From positions 1,054,001 through 1,118,000 of the forward strand of contig NZ_CP034448.1 in NCBI RefSeq assembly GCF_003952465.1: 64,000 nucleotides of DNA, in the 5' to 3' direction. The notes beneath the pieces were generated by a model. That model saw nothing but the letters and a program-made list of their open reading frames with translations. It was not told the origin of the DNA and searched no databases. Positions 27,516-39,097 of the stretch are shown piece by piece. Every line of letters starts with the position of its first letter. Positions within the stretch are counted from its first letter, which is position 1. Source of the DNA: Mesorhizobium sp. M1B.F.Ca.ET.045.04.1.1. GTDB taxonomy: Bacteria; Pseudomonadota; Alphaproteobacteria; Rhizobiales; Rhizobiaceae. The translations under genes were made by a program, and so were the position numbers.

Positions 27516-28709
27516 ATGAACATCCATGAATATCAGGCCAAGGCGTTGCTGAAGTCGTTCGGCGCGCCGGTAGCAAGCGGCGTTCCGGTGTTCAAGGCGA
27601 GCGAGGCGGAAGCCGCCGCCAAGGCGCTGCCCGGCCCGCTCTATGTCGTGAAGAGCCAGATCCATGCCGGCGGCCGCGGCAAGGGCAAGTTCAAGGAACT
27701 GCCCGCCGACGCCAAGGGCGGCGTGCGGCTGGCGAAGTCGGCGGCCGAAGTGGTCGCCAACGCCAACGAGATGCTCGGCCACACGCTGGTCACCAAGCAG
27801 ACCGGGCCTGCCGGCAAGCAGGTCAACCGCCTCTATATCGAGGACGGCGCCGACATCGAGCGCGAGCTCTATCTGTCGATCCTGGTCGACCGCTCCGTCG
27901 GCCGCATCGCCTTCGTCGTCTCGACCGAGGGCGGCATGGACATCGAGGCGGTCGCGCATGACACGCCGGAAAAGATCCTCACCGTCGCCATCGATCCGGA
28001 AAAGGGCGTGACGGCGGACGACGTCAAGAAGCTCAACGCCGCGCTGAAGCTCGACGGCGATGCGGCCAAGGACGGCGAGACGCTGTTCCCGATCCTCTAC
28101 AAGGCCTTTGTCGAGAAGGACATGAGCCTACTCGAGGTCAACCCGCTGATCGTTATGAGGAATGGCCGGCTGCGCGTGCTCGACGCAAAGGTGTCGTTCG
28201 ACAACAACGCGCTCTTCCGCCACCCGGACGTGATGGAGCTGCGCGACACCACCGAAGAGGACGAAAAGGAGATCGAGGCGTCGAAATACGACCTCGCCTA
28301 TGTCGCGCTCGACGGCAATATCGGTTGCATGGTCAACGGCGCGGGCCTTGCCATGGCGACGATGGACATCATCAAGCTCTACGGTGCTGAGCCGGCTAAC
28401 TTCCTCGACGTCGGCGGCGGCGCGTCGAAGGAGAAGGTGACGGCAGCGTTCAAGATCATCACCAAGGACCCGGCGGTCGAAGGCATCCTGATCAACATCT
28501 TCGGCGGTATCATGAAGTGCGACGTCATCGCCGAGGGCGTGATCGCCGCGGTCAAGGAAGTCGGACTGAAGGTGCCGCTGGTGGTGCGGCTCGAAGGCAC
28601 CAATGCCGAGCTCGGCAAGAAGATCATCAACGACAGCGGCCTCAACGTCGTGTCGGCCGACGACCTCGACGACGCGGCCAAGAAGATCGTCAAGGCGGTG
28701 AAGGGCTGA
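27516..28709 (+). CDS. sucC: Succinyl-CoA synthetase beta subunit
   Basis: A 397-residue ADP-forming subunit. The N-terminal ATP-grasp domain starts with [16 protein letters not shown] and the C-terminal CoA-ligase domain has the [12 protein letters not shown] and [13 protein letters not shown] segments. With SucD it makes succinate, CoA and ATP from succinyl-CoA. sucD normally follows directly; here four small genes intervene. Confidence 0.97.
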   Translation: MNIHEYQAKALLKSFGAPVASGVPVFKASEAEAAAKALPGPLYVVKSQIHAGGRGKGKFKELPADAKGGVRLAKSAAEVVANANEMLGHTLVTKQTGPAGKQVNRLYIEDGADIERELYLSILVDRSVGRIAFVVSTEGGMDIEAVAHDTPEKILTVAIDPEKGVTADDVKKLNAALKLDGDAAKDGETLFPILYKAFVEKDMSLLEVNPLIVMRNGRLRVLDAKVSFDNNALFRHPDVMELRDTTEEDEKEIEASKYDLAYVALDGNIGCMVNGAGLAMATMDIIKLYGAEPANFLDVGGGASKEKVTAAFKIITKDPAVEGILINIFGGIMKCDVIAEGVIAAVKEVGLKVPLVVRLEGTNAELGKKIINDSGLNVVSADDLDDAAKKIVKAVKG

Positions 28710-28712
28710 AAC

Positions 28713-29084
28713 ATGCCTCCGCGCAAGATAAACCTGGTCGAGGCGGCGGACGCGAAGATCGACAAGGTCTTCGATCCGCATATCGCCGGCGACGTCAACG
28801 ATGCCCAAGCGAAGGTCGCCAAGTTCGGCGAGACCTTCGACTGGCACGCGCATGACAATGAGGACGAAGCCTTCCTGGTGCTGCGCGGCCGCATCGCCAT
28901 CGATTTCCGCGACGGCCCGGTCGAGCTCGGCGAGGGCGACTTCATCGTCGTGCCGCGCGGCGTCGAGCACCGGCCGCGCTCGCTCACTGAAGAGCCGGTG
29001 GTGCTGATGTTCGAGCCGGCAACGACGCTCAACACCGGCAACGCCAAGAGCGACCTCACCGTCACCGATCTGAAGCGGCTCTGA
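28713..29084 (+). CDS. Cupin-domain protein
   Basis: A 123-residue single cupin. Motif 1 is [18 protein letters not shown], with the expected two His and one Glu metal ligands, and motif 2 is near [13 protein letters not shown]. Such small cupins may be metal-dependent isomerases or oxygenases, or binding proteins. It starts 4 bp after the sucC stop and ends 4 bp before the next gene, so it is certainly co-transcribed with sucC. Confidence 0.85.
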   Translation: MPPRKINLVEAADAKIDKVFDPHIAGDVNDAQAKVAKFGETFDWHAHDNEDEAFLVLRGRIAIDFRDGPVELGEGDFIVVPRGVEHRPRSLTEEPVVLMFEPATTLNTGNAKSDLTVTDLKRL

Positions 29085-29087
29085 GCC

Positions 29088-29579
29088 ATGAACGCGGCGC
29101 CTTTCTCCTCACTCTCGACCGGTCACCAGAGCCTGCAGGCGCTGGTCGGCGCGTGGCGCGGCGAGGAAGAGGTCGCTGCGACGCAATGGACCGATGCCGG
29201 CACAGCGACCTCGGAAGTGCTGGCGGAGGCGCAATTCGGCGGATTGTTCGTGGTGCAGCGTTATCGCCAGCGCCGCGACGGCACGATCTCGTTCGGCGCG
29301 CACAATGTGTTCGGCTTCGACCAACCGAACGGCACTGTCACCATGCATCAGTTCGACTCGATGGGCTTCGTGCCGGCGGCGCCGGCTACCGGCACATGGA
29401 GTGGCAACGAGCTAATGCTGGAAAGGTCGTCACCGCGCGGCTCGGCTCGCGTGACTTATAGCTTTGATGGCGCTGATACCTACCGCATGCGATTGCAGTT
29501 CAAGCCCGCCGGCAGCGATGCCTGGCAAGACATGGTGAGCGGCCTCTACCGGCGCGTCTCGCCTTCGGAGGAAGGCTGA
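29088..29579 (+). CDS. DUF1579-like protein
   Basis: A 163-residue soluble, beta-rich protein resembling DUF1579. The opening [17 protein letters not shown] and the repeated strand pattern ([33 protein letters not shown]) fit the lipocalin/calycin-like shape of that family. No catalytic residues are evident. It belongs to the sucC-cupin transcription unit. Family assignment is moderate. Confidence 0.65.
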   Translation: MNAAPFSSLSTGHQSLQALVGAWRGEEEVAATQWTDAGTATSEVLAEAQFGGLFVVQRYRQRRDGTISFGAHNVFGFDQPNGTVTMHQFDSMGFVPAAPATGTWSGNELMLERSSPRGSARVTYSFDGADTYRMRLQFKPAGSDAWQDMVSGLYRRVSPSEEG

Positions 29580-29615
29580 ACCGATGGAGATCGCAGGCAA
29601 GACGGTTGAAGGGTT

Positions 29616-29646
29616 ACACATAATCGCACATATTATTCCTGTGTGT
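29616..29646. promoter_or_regulatory. Probable vapBC promoter/operator
   Basis: ACACATAAT is partly mirrored by ATTATTCCTGTGT across a 7-nt centre. It includes a TATTAT that could serve as a -10 element. It lies just upstream of vapB, where autorepressing antitoxins usually bind. Confidence 0.4.
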
Positions 29647-29663
29647 TTATGTGGAGATGGACG

Positions 29664-29969
29664 ATGAAGAACGTCACCCTGGCTATGGATGAAGCTCTGC
29701 TCGAAAGGGCGCGCGGCCTCGCCGGGCGTCGCAAGACGACGCTCAACGCCCTTGTCCGCTCGCTGCTTGAACATGAGGTCGAGCAGGAAGACAGGATTGC
29801 CTGGGCCAAGGCGGGGATGAAGCGGCTCATGGACGAGGCAGCCAAACGCAGCGACAGCGCCGACACTCCCTACAAGTGGGATCGAAGGGACGCCTATGCC
29901 GACCGGGAAGATCGATTGCTTTCTCGACACGAACGTCCTGATCTACGCGGCCTCGGAGAAGAATCGTGA
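29664..29969 (+). CDS. vapB: VapB-type antitoxin
   Basis: A 101-residue protein whose N-terminus (MKNVTLAMDEALLERARGLAG followed by RKTTLNALVRSLLEHE) has the ribbon-helix-helix pattern of DNA-binding antitoxins, with an acidic, polar C-terminal tail. It is expected to bind and neutralise the PIN toxin encoded next and to repress the pair. The ATG at 29664 is preferred over an upstream GTG seven codons earlier because it starts the RHH strand. It overlaps vapC by 74 nt, more than is usual. Confidence 0.8.
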   Translation: MKNVTLAMDEALLERARGLAGRRKTTLNALVRSLLEHEVEQEDRIAWAKAGMKRLMDEAAKRSDSADTPYKWDRRDAYADREDRLLSRHERPDLRGLGEES

Positions 29970-30312
29970 TCCGCGCCGCGCAGCAATCGCCGAAGAGCTC
30001 ATTTCGCGAACCGTCTTTGGCGTGTCGGGGCAGACCTTGGCTGAATTCGTCGCCGTGGCGCGAGGGAAATCCCTTGTCGGCGACGATTTGCTCGATCAAT
30101 GGCTGGTGTTCCTCGGAACCTGCCCGTTGGCGCCCGTCGACGAAGGCTATGTCCGCGCGGGATTGGACCTCGCGCGACGCTACGGAATTCACTATTACGA
30201 CGCCGCGCTTCTCGCGGCGGCATCGTATCTCGGCGCGCCGATTTTCTACACCGAGGATCTCAACCACAACCAGGTCTATGGCTCGGTCCGAGCCGTCAAT
30301 CCTTTCTTGTAA
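29896..30312 (+). CDS. vapC: VapC-type PIN-domain ribonuclease toxin
   Basis: A 138-residue PIN-domain protein. The acidic active-site residues are Asp11 (LDTNVLIY), Glu50 (LAEFVAVA), Asp102 (YYDAALLAAA) and Asp121 (TEDLNHNQ). VapC toxins cut tRNA or rRNA when free of antitoxin. All four residues are present, so the protein should be active. It ends 27 bp before sucD, inside the suc cluster. Confidence 0.88.
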   Translation: MPTGKIDCFLDTNVLIYAASEKNRDPRRAAIAEELISRTVFGVSGQTLAEFVAVARGKSLVGDDLLDQWLVFLGTCPLAPVDEGYVRAGLDLARRYGIHYYDAALLAAASYLGAPIFYTEDLNHNQVYGSVRAVNPFL

Positions 30313-30339
30313 TCGCTGAATTCAGAGGCGTTCCCACCC

Positions 30340-31242
30340 ATGTCCATTCTCGTCGACAAGAACACCAAGGTGCTGGTCCAAGGTCTGACCGGCAAGACCG
30401 GCACGTTCCACACCGAGCAGGCGCTGGCCTATCACGGCACCAAGATGGTGGGCGGCATCCATCCGAAGAAGGGCGGCGAGACCTGGACCGGTTCCAAGGG
30501 CGAGACCCTGCCGATCTTCGCCACCGTCGCCGAGGGCAAGGAGAGGACCGGCGCCAACGCTTCCGTCATCTATGTGCCGCCGGCGGGTGCCGGCGAAGCG
30601 ATCATCGAGGCGATCGAGGCCGAGATACCGCTCATCGTCTGCATCACCGAAGGCATCCCGGTGATGGACATGGTCAAGGTCAAGGCGCGGCTCGACCGTT
30701 CTTCCTCGCGGCTGATCGGCCCGAACTGCCCCGGTGTGCTGACGCCCGACGAATGCAAGATCGGCATCATGCCCGGCAACATCTTCCGCAAGGGCTCGGT
30801 CGGCGTTGTTTCCCGCTCGGGAACACTTACCTATGAGGCGGTCTTCCAGACCTCCAATGTCGGCCTCGGCCAGACCACCGCGGTCGGCATCGGCGGCGAC
30901 CCGGTCAAGGGCACCGAGTTCATCGACGTGCTGGAGATGTTCCTCGCCGACGACGAGACCAAGTCGATCATCATGATCGGCGAGATCGGCGGCTCGGCCG
31001 AGGAAGACGCCGCGCAGTTCCTCAAGGACGAGGCCAAGCGCGGCCGCAAGAAGCCGATGGCGGGTTTCATCGCCGGGCGCACGGCGCCGGCTGGCCGCAC
31101 CATGGGCCATGCGGGCGCGGTGATCTCGGGCGGCAAGGGCGGCGCGGAAGACAAGATCGCGGCGATGGAATCGGCCGGGATCAAGGTTTCGCCGTCGCCG
31201 GCCCGACTGGGCACGACGCTAGTCGAGGCGATCAAGGGTTAA
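30340..31242 (+). CDS. sucD: Succinyl-CoA synthetase alpha subunit
   Basis: A 300-residue CoA-binding subunit. The Rossmann fold opens with [38 protein letters not shown] is the family signature and the phosphorylated His is in [12 protein letters not shown]. It partners SucC. It is separated from sucC by cupin, DUF1579, vapB and vapC genes, with a possible extra promoter at vapB. A simple-word palindrome follows the stop. Confidence 0.97.
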   Translation: MSILVDKNTKVLVQGLTGKTGTFHTEQALAYHGTKMVGGIHPKKGGETWTGSKGETLPIFATVAEGKERTGANASVIYVPPAGAGEAIIEAIEAEIPLIVCITEGIPVMDMVKVKARLDRSSSRLIGPNCPGVLTPDECKIGIMPGNIFRKGSVGVVSRSGTLTYEAVFQTSNVGLGQTTAVGIGGDPVKGTEFIDVLEMFLADDETKSIIMIGEIGGSAEEDAAQFLKDEAKRGRKKPMAGFIAGRTAPAGRTMGHAGAVISGGKGGAEDKIAAMESAGIKVSPSPARLGTTLVEAIKG

Positions 31243-31324
31243 GCGAATAGTGAGTAGTGAATAGCGAAAACAGAGTAACGACGCGACTCCAGGGAAATTC
31301 CCTACTCGCTACTCACTATTCGCT
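31243..31324. repeat. Simple-word palindrome (family F) between sucD and sucA
   Basis: Left arm AGCGAATAGTGAGTAGTGAA and right arm CTACTCACTATTCGCT are imperfect reverse complements around a 30-nt centre. It lies within an operon, so it may tune relative expression or mRNA stability of sucD and sucA rather than fully terminate. Confidence 0.65.
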
Positions 31325-31360
31325 CCAAGAAGGAGACGGAGCCGGGCTCCGCAGACGAAA

Positions 31361-34341
31361 ATGGCAAGACAAGATCAGGCCAACGACCAATTCTCGCTCA
31401 CCTCATTCCTCTATGGCGGCAATGCCGACTACATCGACGCGCTCTATGCGGCCTATGAGGACGATCCGTCGATCCGGAGTGGCAGGATTTCTTCGCGGCG
31501 CTGAAGGACGACGCGGGCGACGTGCGCAAGAACGCCACCGGCGCCTCCTGGGCGAAGCCCTCCTGGCCGCTGCAGGCCAATGGCGAGCTGGTCTCGGCGC
31601 TCGACGGCAATTGGGGCCTGATCGAGAAGGCGATCGAAAAGAAGGTGAAGGAAAAGGCGGTCGTCAACGGCGCGGCCCTTTCCGACGCCGACGTGCACCA
31701 GGCGACGCGCGATTCCGTGCGCGCCATCATGATGATCCGCGCCTACCGCATGCGCGGCCATCTGCACGCCAAACTCGATCCGCTGGGCATCGCCAATCCG
31801 CTCGAGGACTATAACGAGCTGTCGCCGGAAAATTACGGCTTCACCACAGCCGACTACGACCGGCCGATCTTCCTCGACAATGTGCTGGGCCTCGAATTCG
31901 GCACCATCCGGCAGATGCTGGATATCCTCACCCGCACCTATTGCTCGACGCTCGGCGTCGAGTTCATGCACATCTCCGACCCCGAGGAGAAGGCCTGGAT
32001 CCAGGCGCGCATCGAAGGCGCCGACAAGGAGATCACCTTCACCGCCACCGGCAAGAAGGCGATCCTGCAGAAGCTGGTCGAGGCCGAAGGCTTCGAGCAG
32101 TATATCGACGTCAAGTACAAGGGCACCAAGCGCTTCGGCCTCGACGGCGGCGAGTCGCTGATCCCGGCGCTGGAGCAGATCGTCAAGCGGGGCGGCCAGC
32201 TCGGCCTGAAGGAGATCGTGCTCGGCATGGCGCATCGGGGCCGCCTCAACGTGCTTTCCCAGGTGATGGCCAAGCCGCATCGCGCTATCTTCCACGAGTT
32301 CAAGGGCGGCTCGGCCGCCCCTGACGAGGTCGAGGGCTCCGGCGACGTCAAGTATCATCTCGGCGCTTCGTCGGATCGCGAGTTCGACGGCAACAAGGTG
32401 CATTTGTCGCTGACCGCCAACCCCTCGCATCTGGAAATCGTCGATCCTGTCGTGATGGGCAAGGCGCGCGCCAAACAGGATCAGCTCGCCGGCCGCGAGC
32501 GCGGCGAGGTCGTACCGCTGTCGGAGCGCGCCAAGGTGATGCCGCTCTTGCTGCACGGCGACGCGGCGTTTGCCGGCCAGGGCGTGATCGCCGAAATCCT
32601 CGGGCTTTCCGGCCTGCGCGGGCATCGCGTCGCCGGCACGCTGCATGTCATCATCAACAACCAGATCGGCTTCACCACCAATCCGCGCTTCTCGCGCTCC
32701 TCGCCCTATCCATCGGATGTGGCCAAGATGATCGAGGCGCCGATCTTCCACGTCAACGGCGACGATCCGGAAGCGGTGGTGCACGCCGCGAAGGTTGCGA
32801 CCGAATTCCGCATGAAGTTCCACAAGCCGGTGGTGGTGGACATGTTCTGCTACCGCCGCTTCGGCCACAATGAGGGCGACGAGCCGGCCTTCACGCAGCC
32901 GATCATGTACCGCAGCATCCGCAGTCATAAGACGACGGTGCAGACCTACGCCGACCGGCTGATCGCGGAAGGCCATATCACCCAGGCCGAGGTCGACAAG
33001 ATGCGGTCCGACTGGCGCGCGCATCTGGAGAGCGAGTGGGAAGTCGGCCAGTCCTACAAGCCGAACAAGGCCGACTGGCTGGACGGCGCGTGGTCGGGCT
33101 TGCGCACCGCCGACAACCAGGACGAACAGCGCCGCGGCAAGACCGCGGTGCCGTTGCGGACGCTCAAGGAAATCGGCAAGAAGCTGACCGAGGTGCCGAA
33201 GGATTTCGAGGCGCACAAGACGATCCTGCGCTTCCTCGAGAACCGCCGCCAGGCGATCGAATCCGGCGAAGGCATCGACTGGTCGACCGCCGAGGCGCTG
33301 GCCTTCGGCGCCATCCTGCTCGACGGCAATCCGATCCGGCTCTCCGGCCAGGATTCGGAGCGCGGCACCTTCTCCCAACGCCATTCCGTGCTCTACGACC
33401 AGCGCGACGAGAACCGCTACATCCCCCTCAACAACCTGTCGGCGGCGCAAGCCGGCTACGAGGTCATCAACTCGATGCTCTCGGAAGAGGCCGTGCTCGG
33501 CTTCGAATATGGCTACAGCCTGGCCGAGCCCAAGGCGCTGACGCTCTGGGAAGCGCAGTTCGGCGACTTCGCCAACGGCGCCCAGGTGGTGTTCGACCAG
33601 TTCATCTCGTCCGGCGAGCGCAAGTGGCTCAGAATGTCCGGCCTCGTCTGCCTGCTGCCGCATGGCTATGAGGGCCAGGGGCCGGAGCACTCGTCGGCGC
33701 GCCTCGAGCGCTTCCTGCAGCTCTGCGCCGAGGACAACATGCAGGTGGCGAACGTCACCACGCCGGCCAACTATTTCCACATCCTGCGCCGGCAACTGAA
33801 GCGCGACTTCCGCAAGCCGCTGATCCTGATGACGCCGAAGTCGCTGCTGCGCCACAAGCGGGCGGTATCGACGCTGTCGGAAATGGCGGGCGAGAGCTCG
33901 TTCCACCGGCTGTTGTGGGACGACGCGCAGCTCCTGGCCAACCAGCCGATCAAGCTGGTGAAGGATTCCAAGATCCGCCGCGTCGTGCTGTGCTCGGGCA
34001 AGGTCTATTACGATCTCTACGAGGAGCGCGAGAAGCGCGGCATCAACGACATCTACCTGCTGCGCGTCGAACAGCTCTATCCGTTCCCGGCCAAGGCGCT
34101 GATCACCGAGCTGTCGCGATTCCGCAATGCGGAGATGGTGTGGTGCCAGGAGGAGCCCAAGAACATGGGCGCCTGGTCGTTCATCGACCCCTATCTCGAA
34201 TGGGTGCTGGCGCATATCGACGCCAAGCATCAGCGGGTGCGCTACACCGGACGGCCGGCCTCGGCCTCGCCGGCGACCGGACTGATGTCGAAGCATCTCA
34301 GCCAGCTCGCCGCCTTGCTCGACGACGCGCTTGGTGAATAA
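31361..34341 (+). pseudogene. sucA: 2-oxoglutarate dehydrogenase E1 (sucA) with a frameshift near codon 37
   Basis: The thiamine-diphosphate E1 subunit of the 2-oxoglutarate dehydrogenase complex. The authentic start is ATG 31361, whose frame encodes the family N-terminus (QFSLTSFLYGGNADYIDALY, then YEDDPS). The frame breaks near 31465-31475 and continues one register off with DPEWQDFFAALKDD through to the stop at 34341 (about 990 codons in all). Homologues read YEDDPxSVDPxW here, so one base, or seven bases between GTCG direct repeats, has been lost. The main frame is otherwise intact, including EGSGDVKYHLGA, GDAAFAGQG and MVWCQEEPKNMGAW. Loss of an essential TCA enzyme is unlikely in the organism, so a sequencing error is the best explanation. 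Confidence 0.9.
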
Positions 34342-34407
34342 GGCCTGGGGCGAATAAGCAGGCCGGACGAAACAGACCTCAAGAAGAGAAGAGAACGGAC
34401 AGGCACA

Positions 34408-35694
<1,287 letters not shown>

Positions 35695-35728
35695 GGTGAC
35701 CTATGGCGGCTGGCGGCCGGAGCGGCGA

Positions 35729-36241
35729 ATGAAGGCCTGTCTGCTCGCTGCCGCGAAGCCGGTCGCCCTTGCGGCCGGCGTCGCTCTCGTCACAGCCGCC
35801 GCCCAGGCCGCCTGCCCGATCCAACTCGCGGTCTACGGTGAGGCACGGAGCGGCGCCGAGATCGATTTCACCCCGGCCGGCACCTCGGCGACGATCACCA
35901 ACAGCTTCCGCATGATCCTCGACAACAATGTCGTGCTCGACGGCATCGCCATGTGGACCGAAGGCTCCGCTGGGCGCCCTCACGGCTCGCTGATGTACAG
36001 ATGCCCGACCGGCGACGTCACCGGCGAGGAGCTTGCCGCCTGCACGGTTTGGGAAGGCGTGATCTACAGCGCCGACGAGAAGGGCACCATCGGGTTGTTG
36101 CCGGCCGAGGGCGCTGATGCGCCGAAAAGCCTAATCTTTCCCGATCTCGGCCCGTCGCTCGAAATGTCGGCTGCTTACGGTCCCGCCGGCTTCTCCAGAG
36201 TGCCATGGGACATTTTTTCCCTGAAAGGCTGCCAGGAATGA
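35729..36241 (+). CDS. Secreted protein of unknown function
   Basis: A 170-residue protein with a clear signal peptide (ACLLAAAKPVALAAGVALV, probable cleavage after AAAQA). The mature part has three or four cysteines (residue 1 or 2 of the mature protein, MYRCPTGD, AACTVW, LKGCQE) that could form disulfides. I do not recognise the family. It is placed between sucB and an SDR gene whose ATG overlaps its stop codon (ATGA), so it belongs to the same transcript. Confidence 0.7.
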   Translation: MKACLLAAAKPVALAAGVALVTAAAQAACPIQLAVYGEARSGAEIDFTPAGTSATITNSFRMILDNNVVLDGIAMWTEGSAGRPHGSLMYRCPTGDVTGEELAACTVWEGVIYSADEKGTIGLLPAEGADAPKSLIFPDLGPSLEMSAAYGPAGFSRVPWDIFSLKGCQE

Positions 36242-36993
36242 GTGCTGACAAGAAAACGCTGCTGGTTACCGGCGGCAGCCGCGGCATCGGCGCGGCTATC
36301 TGCCGGCAGGCCGTCCAGGCCGGTTATCGCGTGGCGGTCAACTATGTCTCCAACCAGGCCGCGGCCGAGGCGCTTGTCGCCGAGCTCGAAGCCGCGGGCG
36401 GCGAGGCCTTCGCGGTCAAGGGCGATGTCGGCAACGAGGCCGATGTGGTGGCGATGTTCGAGGCGGTGGACCGCGCCTTCGGTCGGCTCGACGCCTTCGT
36501 CAACAATGCCGGCATCGTCGACGTCAAGGCGCGTGTCGACCAGATGAGCACCGAGCGGGTCGAGCGCATGATGCGCATCAACGTCGTCGGCTCCTTCCTC
36601 TGCGCGCGGGAGGCGGTGAAGCGCATGTCGACGCGGCACGGCGGCAAGGGCGGCGCCATCGTCAACATTTCGTCGGCGGCCGCCAGGCTTGGCGCGCCCG
36701 GTGAATATGTCGACTACGCCGCCTCCAAGGGCGCGATCGACACGCTGACGATCGGGCTGGCGCGCGAGGTGGTGCTGGAAGGCATTCGCGTCAATGCGGT
36801 CAGCCCCGGCATCACCGAAACCGAGATCCATGCCTCCGGCGGCCAGCCGGATCGCGTGGCGCGGATGCAGGACATGCTGCCGATGAAACGCGCGGGCACG
36901 ACCGATGAGGTCGCGAGCGCGGTTCTCTATCTTTTGTCGGACTCGGCCTCCTATATAACGGGCGCGATCCTCAATGTGAGCGGCGGCCGCTGA
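36238..36993 (+). CDS. Short-chain dehydrogenase/reductase (FabG-like)
   Basis: A 251-residue classical SDR. The NAD(P) loop is TGGSRGIGAAI, NNAG follows, and the catalytic residues are Ser in VNISSAAA and Tyr/Lys in YVDYAASKGA. The C-terminal SDSASYITGAILNVSGG is typical. The substrate is unknown; it resembles 3-oxoacyl-ACP reductases and glucose-1-dehydrogenase-like enzymes. The start overlaps the stop of the secreted-protein gene. lpd begins 32 bp later. Confidence 0.92.
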   Translation: MSADKKTLLVTGGSRGIGAAICRQAVQAGYRVAVNYVSNQAAAEALVAELEAAGGEAFAVKGDVGNEADVVAMFEAVDRAFGRLDAFVNNAGIVDVKARVDQMSTERVERMMRINVVGSFLCAREAVKRMSTRHGGKGGAIVNISSAAARLGAPGEYVDYAASKGAIDTLTIGLAREVVLEGIRVNAVSPGITETEIHASGGQPDRVARMQDMLPMKRAGTTDEVASAVLYLLSDSASYITGAILNVSGGR

Positions 36994-37025
36994 AGGCCGG
37001 ATAACCGGATAACAAGGACAGTCTC

Positions 37026-38432
37026 ATGGCTTATGACGTCGTAATCATCGGATCGGGACCGGGCGGCTATGTCTGCGCCATCAAGGCGGCGCAGCTCGGC
37101 CTGAAGACGGCGGTGGTCGAGAAGAACGCCACCTTCGGCGGCACTTGCCTCAACATCGGCTGCATCCCGTCGAAGGCGCTGCTCCACGCCTCCGAGATGT
37201 TCGCCGAGGCCGGCCATACCTTCGACATGCTGGGCGTCGAGGTCGGCGCGCCGAAGCTCAACCTGAAGAAGATGCTGGCGCACAAGGATGCGACCGTGGC
37301 CTCCAACGTCAACGGCGTCGCCTTCCTGTTCAAGAAGAACAAGATCGATTCCTTCCGCGGCACCGGCAAGGTGGTTTCCGCCGGCAAGGTGTCGGTGACC
37401 GGTGAGGACGGCAGGGTCGAGGAGATCGAGACCAAGAACATCGTGATCGCCACCGGTTCCGACGTCGCCGGCATTTCGGGCGTCAAGGTCGATTTCGACG
37501 AGAAGGTGATCGTGTCTTCCACCGGCGCGCTGTCGCTGGCCAAGGTGCCCGCCAGCCTCGTGGTGGTCGGCGGCGGCGTCATCGGGCTGGAGCTCGGCTC
37601 GGTGTGGGCCAGGCTCGGCGCCAAGGTCACGGTCGTCGAGTTCCTCGACACCATCCTCGGCGGCATGGACGGCGAGGTCTCGAAGCAGTTCCAGCGGCTG
37701 CTGTCGAAGCAGGGTTTCGAATTCAAGTTAGGGGCCAAGGTCACTGGCGTCGCCAAGTCCAAGAAGGGCGCCAGCATCACGTTCGAGCCGGTGAAGGGCG
37801 GCGCGCCCGAAACCATCGAGGCCGACGTCGTGCTGGTCGCCACCGGCCGCCGCCCCTATGCCGACAGCCTTGGGCTGAAGGAAGCGGGCGTCGAGATGGA
37901 CGAGCGCGGCCGGGTCAAGACCGACGGGCATCTGAGGACCAACGTGTCCGGCATCTATGCCATCGGCGACGTCATCGCCGGACCGATGCTGGCGCACAAG
38001 GCCGAGGACGAGGGTGTCGCCGTGGCCGAGACGATTGCCGGCCAAGCCGGCCACGTGAACTATGACGTCATCCCGAGCGTCGTCTACACCACCCCGGAAA
38101 TCGCCTCCGTCGGCAAGACCGAGGAGGAATTGAAGAAAGCCGGCATCGACTACAAGGTCGGCAAGTTCCCGTTCAGCGCCAACGGCCGCGCGCGCGCCAT
38201 GCTGCACACCGACGGCTTCGTGAAGATCCTGGCCGACAAGGCAAGCGACCGCGTGCTCGGCGTCCATATCGTCGGCTTCGGCGCCGGCGAGATGATCCAC
38301 GAGGCCGCCGTGCTGATGGAATTCGGCGGCTCGTCGGAAGACCTCGCCCGCACCTGCCATGCTCATCCGACGATGTCGGAAGCGGTCAAGGAAGCGGCGC
38401 TGGCCACATTCTTCAAACCGATCCACATCTGA
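37026..38432 (+). CDS. lpdA: Dihydrolipoyl dehydrogenase (E3)
   Basis: A 468-residue FAD disulfide oxidoreductase that reoxidises the lipoyl groups of SucB with NAD. The FAD loop is [15 protein letters not shown], the redox pair Cys41/Cys46 lies in [13 protein letters not shown], the NAD loop is [15 protein letters not shown], and the catalytic His is in [10 protein letters not shown] near the C-terminus. It is the last gene of the mdh-suc cluster. Confidence 0.97.
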   Translation: MAYDVVIIGSGPGGYVCAIKAAQLGLKTAVVEKNATFGGTCLNIGCIPSKALLHASEMFAEAGHTFDMLGVEVGAPKLNLKKMLAHKDATVASNVNGVAFLFKKNKIDSFRGTGKVVSAGKVSVTGEDGRVEEIETKNIVIATGSDVAGISGVKVDFDEKVIVSSTGALSLAKVPASLVVVGGGVIGLELGSVWARLGAKVTVVEFLDTILGGMDGEVSKQFQRLLSKQGFEFKLGAKVTGVAKSKKGASITFEPVKGGAPETIEADVVLVATGRRPYADSLGLKEAGVEMDERGRVKTDGHLRTNVSGIYAIGDVIAGPMLAHKAEDEGVAVAETIAGQAGHVNYDVIPSVVYTTPEIASVGKTEEELKKAGIDYKVGKFPFSANGRARAMLHTDGFVKILADKASDRVLGVHIVGFGAGEMIHEAAVLMEFGGSSEDLARTCHAHPTMSEAVKEAALATFFKPIHI

Positions 38433-38578
38433 AAGGCCCGTATAAACTCTACTCCGGCGGCCATCTGACGCGACTTTCTCCGCTTCCGGTGCTCACGGAC
38501 CTGAACGTCCGCTGCGCTCCGGTTCTCGAAAGTCACGCCAGCTGACTCACCGGAGCGAGTTTCTAAGGGCCTTTCTCT
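38431..38578. repeat. Large imperfect palindrome after lpdA
   Basis: GAAAGGCCC...AACTC near 38431 is mirrored by GAGTTTCTAAGGGCCTTTC near 38557-38577, with nested TCCGG/CCGGA and GCGACTTTC/GAAAGTC pairs inside. It begins at the lpdA stop codon and could act as a terminator or mRNA 3' stabiliser. Confidence 0.6.
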
Positions 38579-38593
38579 CGCCTGTACAAACAA

Positions 38594-38619
38594 AGCGGCC
38601 CGCCTTTCGGCGGGCCGCT
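38594..38619. terminator. Bidirectional intrinsic terminator
   Basis: A perfect 11-bp stem AGCGGCCCGCC / GGCGGGCCGCT with a TTTC loop, between the convergent lpdA and small membrane-protein genes. Confidence 0.75.
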
Positions 38620-38639
38620 CGTCGTTGAGCTGTAGCCTA

Positions 38640-38966
38640 TTACTGAGCCGGAGCCGGGGATGGCGAGGGTGCCGGGGCAGGCGCCGGAGCGGGCGCAGGA
38701 GCCGGAGCGGGAGTTGCCGGTGCCGGCTCGGGGGCCGGAGTAGGCGTCGCAGGCGCTGGCTCAGCCGGAGCGGGTGCGGGTGCCGGGGTCGTAGCGGCCG
38801 GCGGCTCGGCGGGCGCCGGCGCCTTTTCGCCGCCGGTTCTGCCAAAAACATAATACGCAACAATGGCCAGGATAATGACAACAAGGGCGATCAGCCACCC
38901 GCTGCCGCCGCCACCCGACGAGGGAGGCGTGCTCGGAGGGGTGAAGGGGTCGTTAGGGTTCGCCAT
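38640..38966 (-). CDS. Small membrane-anchored Pro/Ala-rich protein
   Basis: A 108-residue protein. A polar N-terminus of about 22 residues is followed by one membrane helix (WLIALVVIILAIVAYYVFG) and a low-complexity tail of Ala-Pro repeats after GEKAPAPAEP. The tail could span the periplasm or peptidoglycan. No family recognised. The ATG at 38966 is preferred because the upstream extension is arginine-rich and non-conserved in character. It is followed convergently by lpdA. Confidence 0.65.
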   Translation of the reverse strand: MANPNDPFTPPSTPPSSGGGGSGWLIALVVIILAIVAYYVFGRTGGEKAPAPAEPPAATTPAPAPAPAEPAPATPTPAPEPAPATPAPAPAPAPAPAPAPSPSPAPAQ

Positions 38967-39097
38967 GAAACGTGTCCTCCTTGGAATGAAAGGCTTCAAT
39001 CAACAGCCATCAACGCGCGATCCCGCTATCGGTTTCACGCAGGCGGACGGAAAGCGCTGAAAAACCGGCGTTTTCCGCTCCCCAGCCGCCAGACGAC

